Assembly: GCA_916048095.2 (NCBI GenBank)
Contig: OU696576.1
Location: forward strand, 7,934,488 to 7,998,487
DNA length: 64,000 nucleotides
Reading direction: 5' to 3'
DNA from: Sacculina carcini
Taxonomy: Eukaryota > Arthropoda > Thecostraca > Sacculinidae
Part shown: positions 37,639 to 46,066 of the stretch, in pieces
Layout: every line of letters begins with the position of its first letter
How positions within the stretch are numbered: position 1 is the stretch's first letter
Notes under the pieces: model-generated
What the model was told of the DNA's origin: nothing
What the model saw: only the letters and a program-made list of their open reading frames with translations
Database searches by the model: none
Made by a program: the position numbers and the translations under genes

Positions 37639-38021
37639 ATGTGCTCTCAAAGCGTAATGATGTGGACCTCCCTAGTGGTGCTGCTTCTTGTATGCGTGAG
37701 TACGCTTATGCCATTGCCTACTTTGTTTTCTTTCTATTCATTTTATTTATCTACACAACTTTTCAATCGACTGAAATCTGTGACAAAGCGCACTTGGATT
37801 TCGACAAATTGTTCAGTTGTGTCCTGGACGCCGATCGCAACAGTATTATGCTGGAGTACGCTTTGAAAACCGATCGTCTCGAGCCGCAGCTCAGTCTGAT
37901 TCCGCTGGTGAAGGTCGACGGTCAAGCGCAGGACATCAACGAAGCGATGGACTTTGTCGGCTTGTTCTGCAAGAGCTACGCCGACCGCGCGCCCGAGGTG
38001 TGCCGCAAATATCACAATAGA
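37639..38021 (+). pseudogene. GILT-like pseudogene with internal deletion
   Basis: The upstream exon (ATG 37639, donor GTGAGT at 37696) and about 85 bp of its intron are kept, then the sequence jumps at about 37781 (ATCTG/TGACAAAG) to the last 80 codons of the GILT coding exon. The join has a 2-base overlap (TG) with both parent sequences and no splice signals, so it is a genomic deletion of about 2980 bp. The thiol active site and the CQHG signature are lost. The stop codon is also lost: after the final CACAATAGA the frame runs into Helitron-like sequence at 38021. Confidence 0.88.
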
Positions 38022-40973
38022 CAATACTGGAAAAGTTATAATTTGTACCCACAAATGATACAAAAAACGTGTAAAATTGGCAAAATTTTTAAATACATCC
38101 AAAATTACACTTGAACACCGGGTGATTAAAATTAATTCATTTTTCTACTATTTCTCAATAACTATTTGTCACACATTAAAATAAATTATACCATCGTGCT
38201 AGAAATTTCGTTTTCTACAATACGATATAATTGTTAATTTTTCAAAGTGTATCTGAAGGAAGTTACAGCGGTGTAAAGTCAAAATGTCATGTTGCCAATT
38301 TGACAGCTATTATGCGCACTTGCGATTACACAGAAATATACATCTGTGTAGATAATTTTTTGTTCTACAAGATAAGCTATAATTCATACCCACAAATGAT
38401 ACAAAAAACGTGTAAAATTGGCAAAATTCTCAAATACATCCAAAATTACACTTGAACACCGGGCGACTAAAATTAATTAACTTTTCTATTATTTCTCAGT
38501 AACTATTTGTTAAACATAAAAATAAATTATACCATCGTGCTAGAAATCTTGTTTTCTACAATACGATATAATTTGTAATTTTCCAAAGTGTATCTGAAGG
38601 AAGTTACGGCGGTGTAAAGTCAAAAGGACATATTGCCAATTTGACAGCTATTATGCGCACTTGCGATTACACAGGAATATACTACTATGTAGATAATTTT
38701 GTGTTCTACAAGATAAGCTATAATTTATACCCACAAATGATACAAAAAACGTGTAAAATTGGCAAAATTCTCAAATACATCCAAAATTACACTTGAACAC
38801 CGGGCGACTAAAATTAATTCATTTTTCTACTATTTCTCAGTAACTATTTGTTAAACATAAAAATAAATTATACCATCGTGCTAGAAATCTTGTTTTCTAC
38901 AATACGATATAATTTGTAATTTTTCAAAGTGTATCTGAAGGAAGTTACGGCGGTGTAAAATCAAATTGTCATGTTGCCAATTTGACAGCTATTATGCGCA
39001 CTTGCGATTACCCATGAATATACACTGATTTAATTTCACTGAAGTCCAATCACAATTTACGCACTTACGATTACACAGGAATATACTACTGTGTAGATAA
39101 TTTTGTGTTCTACAAGATAAGCTATAATTTATACCCACAAATGATACAAAAAACGTGTAAAATTGGCAAAATTCTCAAATACATCCAAAATTACACTTGA
39201 ACACCGGGCGACTAAAATTAATTACTTTTTCTACTATTTCTCAGTAACTATTTGTTAAACATAAAAATAAATTATACCATCGTGCTAGAAATCTTGTTTT
39301 CTACAATACGGTATAATTTGTAATTTTCCAAAGTGTATCTGAAGGAAGTTACGGCGGTGTAAAGTCAAATTGTCATGTTGCCAATTTGACAGCTATTATG
39401 CGCACTTGCGATTACACATGAATATACACTGATTTAATTTCACTGAAGTCCAATCACAATTTACGCACTTGCGATTACACAGGAATATACTACTGTGTAG
39501 ATAATTTTGTGTTCTACAAGATAAGCTATAATTTATACCCACAAATGATACAAAAAACGTGTAAAATTGGCAAAATTCTCAAATACATTCTAAATTAAAC
39601 TTGAACACCGGGCGACTAAAATTAATTCATTTTTCTACTATTTCTCAGAAACTATTTGTTAAACATAAAAATAAATTATACCATCGTGCTAGAAATCTTG
39701 TTTTATACAATACGGTATAATTTGTAATATTCCAAAGTGTATCTGAAGGAAGTTACGGCGGTGTAAAGTCAAAAGCACATATTACCGATTTGACAGCTAT
39801 TATGCGCACTTGCGATTACACAGGAATATACACCGATTAAATTTCACCGAAGCCCAATCACGTGTAAAATTGGCAAAATTCTCAAATACATCCAAAATTA
39901 AACTTGAACACCGGGCGACTAAAATTAATTCATTTTTCTACTATTTCTCAGTAACTATTTGTTAAACATAAAAATAAATTATACCATCGTGCTAGAAATC
40001 TTGTTTTCTACAATACGATATAATTTGTAATTTTCCAAAGTGTATCTGAAGGAAGTTACGGCGGTGTAAAGTCAAATTGTCATGTTGCCAATTTGACAGC
40101 TATTATGCGCACTTGCGATTACCCATGAATATACACTGATTTAATTTCACTGAAGTCCAATCACAATTTACGCACTTACGATTACACAGGAATATACTAC
40201 TGTGTAAATAATTTTGTGTTCTACAAGAAAAGCTATAATTTATACCCACAAATGATACAAAAAACGTGTAAAATTGGCAAAATTCTCAAATACATCCAAA
40301 ATTACACTTGAACACCGGGCGACTAAAATTAATTAATTTTTCTACTATTTCTCAGTAACTATTTGTTAAACATAAAAATAAATTATACCATCGTGCTAGA
40401 AATCTTGTTTTCTACAATACGGTATAATTTGTAATATTCCAAAGTGTATCTGAAGGAAGTTACGGCGGTGTAAAGTCAAAAGCACATATTACCGATTTGA
40501 CAGCTATTATGCGCACTTGCGATTACACAGGAATATACACCGATTAAATTTCACTGAAGCCCAATCACGTTTAAAATTGGCAAAATTCTCAAATACATCC
40601 AAAATTACACTTGAACACCGGGCGACTAAAATTAATTCATTTTTCTACTATTTCTCAGTAACTATTTGTTAAACATAAAAATAAATTATACCATCGTGCT
40701 AGAAATCTTGTGTTCTACAATACGGTATAATTTGTAATATTCCAAAGTGTATCTGAAGGAAGTTACGGCGTTGTAAATTCAAAAGCACATATTACCGATT
40801 TGACAGCTATTATGCGCACTTGCGATTACACAGGAATATACACCGATTAAATTTCACTGAAGCCCAATCACAATTAAGAATGCATCATATTAGTTCCAAG
40901 CATGGATGGTGTGGTTTTATTGGGTACAGTTTAATTAATGCTACACTATACTGAATAGAAAGGCTTTATTGTC
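38021..40973 (+). repeat. Tandem Helitron internal modules
   Basis: Eight modules, recognisable by TTGACAGCTATTATGCGCAC at about 38300, 38640, 38985, 39388, 39795, 40098, 40498 and 40800, spaced about 305-405 bp. Longer modules include an extra segment (TTTAATTTCACTGAAGTCCA...). Each also has the CTGAAGGAAGTTACGGCGGT block. Modules are far more alike here than between the first modules of elements I-III. Ends in ...GGCTTTATTGTC where the LINE inserted. Non-coding. Confidence 0.75.
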
Positions 40974-41254
40974 TTGTGTGAACTTTCTCCGCGAACGGTC
41001 GTGCTTTCCTCGTTCCCTCTAAACCACTGTTTGTACCTTTACCCTTGTTTACGTGTTCGTGTGCTATTGAGTGAGTGAGCGAGTGTGTCAGTCGCGTGCC
41101 CGTAAGTGAGTGCGCCAATCCGCGTGGTTTGTACGTGGGTACATTCGTGTGTGTGTCTGTGTGCACGTGTCCGGTGTGCGACCCGTCGCCATCGTTGTCC
41201 TGTGCTGTGCTCTTTCTCACCAGTTTTTCGTCTGCTCTATTCGTCCACCCCACC

Positions 41255-42940
41255 ATGCCTGTAATGACGAACGCTGATTGTTCGGTGTGCAACACACCGT
41301 CCAGCGATATTTCGTGTGGACTCTGTGGGCAGCACCTGCACAAAAAGTGCATCAATGTCTCAGCAGGTTTGCTGCGACAAATCGCAAAATCTTCACTCCG
41401 TTGGCACTGCATGGATTGCCATGAAAAGTTATCCTTGATTGCTGACAATCATCGCCCATTCACAAGATCTTCTGACGGTGGCCTCATCACCGGGTTGAGT
41501 CCATCTCTCGAAAAACAAATTGACACCAAGATATCCACAGCTGTTGCTGCACTGAGGGCTGAGTTTATGGATTCACTTGATAACGCCACCAATATACCTC
41601 CTGTCGCCGCCACTGATGATCCTGTCGCCGCCACTGCTCCTGTCTCCGCCACTGCTGCTCCTGTGGACGCCACTGCTGCTGTCGCCGCCACTGCTGCTCC
41701 TGTCGACGCCACTGCTGCTCCTGTCGACGCCACTGCTCCTGTCGCCGCCACTGCTCCTGTCACCGCCACTGCTGCTGTCACCGCCACTGCTGCTGTCACC
41801 GCCACTGATCCTGTCACCGCCAGTGCTGCTCCTGTCGCCGCCACTGCTGCTCCTGTCACCGCCACTGCTGCTGTCACCGCCACTGCTGCTGTCACCGCCA
41901 CTGCTCCTGTCGCCGCCACTGCTCCTGTCGCCGCCACTGATCCTGTCACCGCCACTGCTGCTGTCACCGCCACTGCTGCTGTCACCGCCACTAATCCTGT
42001 CGCCGCCACTGATCCTGTCACCGCCACTGCTGCTGTCACCGCCACTGATACTGTCACCGCCACTGCTGCTGTCGCCGCCACTGCTGCTGCTGTCGACGCC
42101 ACTGCTGCACCTGCGCCTGCAAGTACTGTAACCTCTGCCGTCACTACCCGCAAAACATTTTGTGATGGTCATAACGGTAATTTGTCTGCGGTGGGTGGTT
42201 TGGCTCCGAAGATAAATGCATCGTACTCATGCATTCTGAAATCTGATTCTGTGTCAAGCGAGCAAATTGCGTCTGCCCTATCCAATATCCCTATTAGGAG
42301 TGTCTCAAAAACTGAGACAGCATTTGTGATCAAATGCGACTCCGCCTCCGGTGTGGCATTGACCATGAATTCCCTGTCGAAATCTTTCCCAAATTCCGAC
42401 CTATCACAGCCTTCTCGAGCCCCTATTACGCCTAAGATCACTATTCCCAACATTCCTCCTAGTTTGTCTTCCAATGCTCTTGTTGAATCAATATCCGCCA
42501 AAAATCCGTCGCTCTCCCCGTTCATAGAGGATGGAAGCATGAAGTTCTTGTTCTTCACTTTCGCTAAGTCTAATTCGCGCTGTGCTGTTTTTGCCGTGAC
42601 CCCCATTTGTCGAGATGCCATACGCGTCCTTGGGGACAGAGTATACGCCCACCTTTCATGTCTCCCTGTACACTCTAGATACTGGATTTCTTGTTGTAAA
42701 TCGTGCCTAGGCCTGGGTCACAGTGCTTCCAAGTGTCGCTCCAGACCATCCTCCCCTAGGTGCGGTCACTGTGCCGGCACACATCCTTCTTCCCAATGTC
42801 ATGATCGTGGCAACCCAAAATGCTACAGATGTAGTTTAGCAGGGTTGATGTCTCACCACTCCGCCTTCTCGCTATCTTGCCCTTCATTTGTTGACGCCAT
42901 TGTTGACTTGAAACAACGTACTGAGGATTCAAAAAACTGA
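41255..42940 (+). CDS. LINE ORF1 (PHD-like finger, RNA-binding, CCHC knuckles)
   Basis: 561 residues from the ATG at 41255, chosen because it has a strong context (CACCATGCC) and lies directly before the first domain; the frame is open further upstream to 41075. Near the N-terminus is a PHD-like zinc finger (C-x2-C ... CGLCGQHLHKKC ... W-H-C-x2-C). Residues of about 110-290 are a low-complexity A/P/V/T repeat coded by a GC-rich minisatellite. A middle region of about 200 residues could be an RRM-like fold. The C-terminus carries cysteine knuckles (CCKSCLGLGHSASKC, then CGHC... and CYRC...). The expected role is binding LINE RNA in the RNP. Confidence 0.88.
   Translation: MPVMTNADCSVCNTPSSDISCGLCGQHLHKKCINVSAGLLRQIAKSSLRWHCMDCHEKLSLIADNHRPFTRSSDGGLITGLSPSLEKQIDTKISTAVAALRAEFMDSLDNATNIPPVAATDDPVAATAPVSATAAPVDATAAVAATAAPVDATAAPVDATAPVAATAPVTATAAVTATAAVTATDPVTASAAPVAATAAPVTATAAVTATAAVTATAPVAATAPVAATDPVTATAAVTATAAVTATNPVAATDPVTATAAVTATDTVTATAAVAATAAAVDATAAPAPASTVTSAVTTRKTFCDGHNGNLSAVGGLAPKINASYSCILKSDSVSSEQIASALSNIPIRSVSKTETAFVIKCDSASGVALTMNSLSKSFPNSDLSQPSRAPITPKITIPNIPPSLSSNALVESISAKNPSLSPFIEDGSMKFLFFTFAKSNSRCAVFAVTPICRDAIRVLGDRVYAHLSCLPVHSRYWISCCKSCLGLGHSASKCRSRPSSPRCGHCAGTHPSSQCHDRGNPKCYRCSLAGLMSHHSAFSLSCPSFVDAIVDLKQRTEDSKN
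41600..42115 (+). repeat. Coding minisatellite in ORF1
   Basis: Some thirty tandem units of 15 or 18 bases (GCTGCTGTCACCGCCACT, with variants CCTGTCGCC and CCTGTCGAC). All keep the reading frame, encoding A-A-V-T-A-T and A-P-V-A-A-T types. Because the unit lengths are multiples of three, copy number can change without breaking ORF1. Confidence 0.9.
42931..42937 (+). promoter_or_regulatory. Predicted -1 frameshift site between LINE ORF1 and ORF2
   Basis: The last ORF1 codons read tcA AAA AAC TGA, giving the canonical heptamer A_AAA_AAC in the right phase with the stop codon next. After a -1 slip the reading frame is open without interruption through ORF2. I found no convincing stem at the usual 5-9 nt spacing; CAGTGAG (42959-42965) and CTCACTG (43081-43087) could form only a distant stem. 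Confidence 0.65.
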
Positions 42941-45843
42941 TTCTGAATGCTTTGATCCCAGTGAGCCCTCGCACCACCTTTCCTTCCGTCACTTCAATTA
43001 TTCCTGGTGTCTCTGAATGGGAAATTAAGCCACAAATTGGCCTTCTCAACATTCGATCGGCCAGGAATAAGGTTTCTTACCTCACTGATCTCCTTTCAAG
43101 ATATGACCTAGACTTCCTTTGCCTCACGGAAACTTGGCTACAAGATCTGGAATGTAACTCTTTCCTGGCGGCTTTACCTTCCTCATACTCTTTTTTGCAC
43201 GCGTCGAGGTCTTCCTCGTCACATCACTCCAAAGGCGGTGGTGTTGGTATAGTTTTTCGCAAACCTTACTCTGCCCGCAAACATCAAACACTCACATTTG
43301 TTCCCATATCCTTTGAATACTTATCCCTAGTCACACATTACTCCTATGGCAAAATATTTTGTATTTCTATTGTCTACAGGCATAATCACGCAGGGACATT
43401 GCCTGCTTTCTTCGATGAGTTCTCTGCACTCATTGAGAATTTGACTGCGACATTCTTTGATTATTTCGCTATCTTAGGGGACTTTAATTTCTGGACAAAT
43501 GTGTCCCCTCCAACTCCATCGACCCACAGATTCCTATCTCTTATAGATTCTTATGCACTTTCTCTACTCCCAAATTGTCCCACGCATATATCTGGCCACA
43601 CACTAGACGTTGTTCTCGTTCCCTCTCCTCTCTTCATGCCCAACACTAGTAACCCTCTAGTGCAGGTTCTGCCACCTGATCAAAACATTTCCGACCACTC
43701 CCTGTTATTGATTACCTTACCTACTCTCCATTCAACTCCTACAATCCAGGCGGATTCCAAAACTTTTTCCTTCCATGATTATCGGGTGTATGATCATGGC
43801 ACGTTCTCATTTTACTTCGCTCAGTTCCTTCCGCCTCTTAGCTTCTTAAATGTACCTGCTGAACTCCTGGAGTCATTTTTAGACTCGCGGCTTTCTGCTA
43901 TCCGAGATTTGCTTTTTCCTATCAAACACATTAAAACCTTGACTTCCCCTAAAAAACTAGATCTTCCAAAAAATATCATACAATCTAGGAGGGAGTTGCG
44001 CAAACTTGAGCGGGTTTGGTCTCGAACTCGTTGCAATGCCGACTGGGAAGCATTTACCTCATATCGTCGAGCCTATATATCATCTCTCGAGAAATTCAAA
44101 GTTGATAGGGTTTCAAATCTGCTCGCCAATAGTCATTCTTGTTCTCGGTGGTGCTTGCTAAACAAACTCATTGGTAAACAGACTCGTATATCTCCCTCAT
44201 TCACTGCGAAAGAGTTTGCAAATTTCCTCATATCTAAGGCTTCTTCTCTTTTGGGAATTAACTCGTCCCCAGCACCAGTACCTCACACAGTAGTTAAAAG
44301 TGCAGTGAATCCTTTACAGTCATTTGACCAATTAACTTTATTCGACACCTTACAAATTCTAAGGAAAACAAGACCTTCGTCATGCCCTCGAAATCCCATT
44401 TGCTATGGAAAGATTTCAAAAAGTATCTACTTATTAGCCCCTTTTTATACCCACCTCATCAACAGTTCCTTCCTCCAAGGCTCATTCCTCGCTTCAAAAC
44501 ACGCGGTTGTCAAACCTATACTAAAAAAACCTAATTTAGACACGTTTTCTACAGCAAATTATCGCCCCATTTCCCTTCTAACATTCTCAGCCAAAATTAT
44601 TGAAGCTGCAATTTACAAACAATTATCGCATTATATCATGGATAACAATTTTGTCGATCAATTTCAATCTGGTTTTATCAAACATAGATCCACCGAAACC
44701 GCTCTTCTCAAAATTCAAAATGACGTTCTCCAACAGTTTTCATCTAAAACTCCAATTATCCTTATTTTAATCGACCTTTCCTCAGCTTTTGATTTAGTTG
44801 ATCATTCTGTCCTCATCCAGGATCTTCGTTCATTTGGTATATCTGATTCTGCTCTTTCACTGTTCATTTCTTACCTATCCGACCGTAGCTTTTCTGTCCA
44901 AATTGATTCCGATGAGTCCCCTTCACATCCAATCACTTCTGGTGTCCCTCAAGGATCTATCCTCGGTCCCATTTTGTTCAACATTTTCATGTACTCCATT
45001 TGTCCTCTCCTCCGATCCATGTCTCTATCTTATCACCTCTTTGCCGACGATATACAAATATATTTACCTGCTTTTCGCGAGAACGATATTCCTAACATAT
45101 TCAACGCTATCAATTCCTGGGCTTCCTCTAGATCACTTGTTATTAACCACTCTAAAACCCAATTCCTACTATTGCAAACCCCTTGTATGGATTTCCAAGT
45201 GAACCAACTGAAAATACTGCCACAAGTTAAAAGTCTTGGTGTATATATTGATGCCTCACTCAGCTTCTCTCACCACATTAAAATCACTTTACGAAAGTGT
45301 CGCTATATACTACGTAACCTCTATATGTCGCGTAAATACCTAGATCAACGTTCCTCCATTGCTCTAATTAATGCCTTTATTTTCCCCCATCTAAATTATT
45401 GTTCCTCTTTGTTTTATTCTCTACCAAAAAAAGACATTTCTTCCTTCCAATCTATTCTCAACCAATCGTGCCGTTTTGTTTTCAGACTTCCTTCCCGTCA
45501 TCCTACCTCTCGACACCTAAAAACATTGAGATGGCTTCCTTTTAAATATATGACCCAACACAAAATATGCTGTCTCACTTTCAAATTGATCAACTCCCCC
45601 TATCCTCCAACCTATCTGAAGGAGCTGGTAGTGCCAGTCTCACACAACACTAACACTCGATCATCTAGCGCCCTTCTAGAACCCCGAGCAGTTTCCGAAT
45701 CATCATGGTCTTCCAAATCCTTCCAATACATTGCCCCCCGTCTGTACAATAAACTTCCCCGTTCAATTAAATCTTCCAGCTCCTATAAATCTTTCAGCAG
45801 CAAATTATATAAACATCTTTTGGATGTGTACATAGATTCATGA
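42931..45843 (+). CDS. LINE ORF2 (APE endonuclease and reverse transcriptase)
   Basis: About 970 residues in the -1 frame relative to ORF1, open from 42925. There is no ATG until 43636, beyond most of the endonuclease, so the true start is the frameshift site or a non-AUG codon. Numbering from 42952: APE-type endonuclease motifs LLNIRS (about 31), LTETW (58-62), GDFNFW (about 174), H-T-L-D-V-V-L and I-S-D-H-S. RT motifs are A-N-Y-R-P-I-S-L, L-I-D-L-S-S-A-F-D (D608), S-G-V-P-Q-G-S (664 region) and F-A-D-D (699-700). The C-terminal region has L-R-W-L-P and R-L-Y-N-K-L-P blocks. It nicks target DNA and primes cDNA synthesis there. Confidence 0.92.
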   Translation, partial: KKLILNALIPVSPRTTFPSVTSIIPGVSEWEIKPQIGLLNIRSARNKVSYLTDLLSRYDLDFLCLTETWLQDLECNSFLAALPSSYSFLHASRSSSSHHSKGGGVGIVFRKPYSARKHQTLTFVPISFEYLSLVTHYSYGKIFCISIVYRHNHAGTLPAFFDEFSALIENLTATFFDYFAILGDFNFWTNVSPPTPSTHRFLSLIDSYALSLLPNCPTHISGHTLDVVLVPSPLFMPNTSNPLVQVLPPDQNISDHSLLLITLPTLHSTPTIQADSKTFSFHDYRVYDHGTFSFYFAQFLPPLSFLNVPAELLESFLDSRLSAIRDLLFPIKHIKTLTSPKKLDLPKNIIQSRRELRKLERVWSRTRCNADWEAFTSYRRAYISSLEKFKVDRVSNLLANSHSCSRWCLLNKLIGKQTRISPSFTAKEFANFLISKASSLLGINSSPAPVPHTVVKSAVNPLQSFDQLTLFDTLQILRKTRPSSCPRNPICYGKISKSIYLLAPFYTHLINSSFLQGSFLASKHAVVKPILKKPNLDTFSTANYRPISLLTFSAKIIEAAIYKQLSHYIMDNNFVDQFQSGFIKHRSTETALLKIQNDVLQQFSSKTPIILILIDLSSAFDLVDHSVLIQDLRSFGISDSALSLFISYLSDRSFSVQIDSDESPSHPITSGVPQGSILGPILFNIFMYSICPLLRSMSLSYHLFADDIQIYLPAFRENDIPNIFNAINSWASSRSLVINHSKTQFLLLQTPCMDFQVNQLKILPQVKSLGVYIDASLSFSHHIKITLRKCRYILRNLYMSRKYLDQRSSIALINAFIFPHLNYCSSLFYSLPKKDISSFQSILNQSCRFVFRLPSRHPTSRHLKTLRWLPFKYMTQHKICCLTFKLINSPYPPTYLKELVVPVSHNTNTRSSSALLEPRAVSESSWSSKSFQYIAPRLYNKLPRSIKSSSSYKSFSSKLYKHLLDVYIDS

Positions 45844-46036
45844 GCCCACACCGATATCATTCGTTTTTCTGTTGTATACGTGTTTTTGTGTGACTCTTGT
45901 GTGTCTTATCCCGCTGAGAGCCCAAGTTTTTATTTTTTATTTTTTTTATGATGCATTTTCATTTGTGTGTACATTGTGTGATTTGTATGTATATTTTCAT
46001 CCATGCCAATACTTTGTTGTATAAAGTGGCAATACA

Positions 46037-46066
46037 TTTCTGATTTCTGATTTCTGATTTCTGATT
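46037..46066 (+). repeat. LINE 3' terminal tandem repeat
   Basis: Four tandem copies of a TTTCTGA-type heptamer end the element. Short 3' repeats in place of poly(A) are characteristic of CR1/L2-type LINEs. Confidence 0.85.

Larger units (their letters stand above)
35862..38020 (+). repeat. Segmental duplication, copy 1 (GILT locus)
   Basis: Near-identical to 49639-53383 plus 56363-56603. Relative to the right-hand copy it lacks about 122 bp after CACTCGATTTTG (36510), lacks the LINE insertion, and lacks about 3 kb between the upstream exon and the last part of the GILT coding exon. Helitron-like sequence borders it on both sides. Confidence 0.85.
40974..46066 (+). mobile_element. Full-length CR1-like LINE
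   Basis: A 5.1-kb non-LTR retrotransposon with 5' leader, two ORFs and a 3' end made of repeated TTTCTGA instead of poly(A), as in the CR1/L2 group. It is inserted in Helitron-like sequence: ...GGCTTTATTGTC precedes it and GTCCTCAATATTC follows, which are contiguous at 31035, and ATTGTC occurs at both edges as a likely target duplication. No stop codon or frameshift breaks either ORF apart from the natural ORF1/ORF2 junction, so it may be active. Confidence 0.92.

Noticed and set aside
37639..38021. GILT pseudogene as a retrogene from spliced mRNA
   Set aside because: The splice donor and part of the intron are retained and the internal join lacks splice signals; a genomic deletion fits better.
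37641..38114. 157-residue open frame as a real gene
   Set aside because: It runs from the intron of the pseudogene through the GILT remnant into Helitron modules; the real start exon is in another frame and the catalytic part is missing.
41449..42172. Long minus-strand frames opposite the LINE ORF1 repeat
   Set aside because: They exist only because the minisatellite lacks stop codons in several frames; composition is simple-sequence and no domain is seen.
42954..43090. GATC..AGTGAG with CTCACTGATC as the stimulatory stem for the LINE frameshift
   Set aside because: The 5' half begins about 16 nt after the heptamer and the partner is over 110 nt away; typical signals start 5-9 nt downstream. 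Kept only as a weak possibility.
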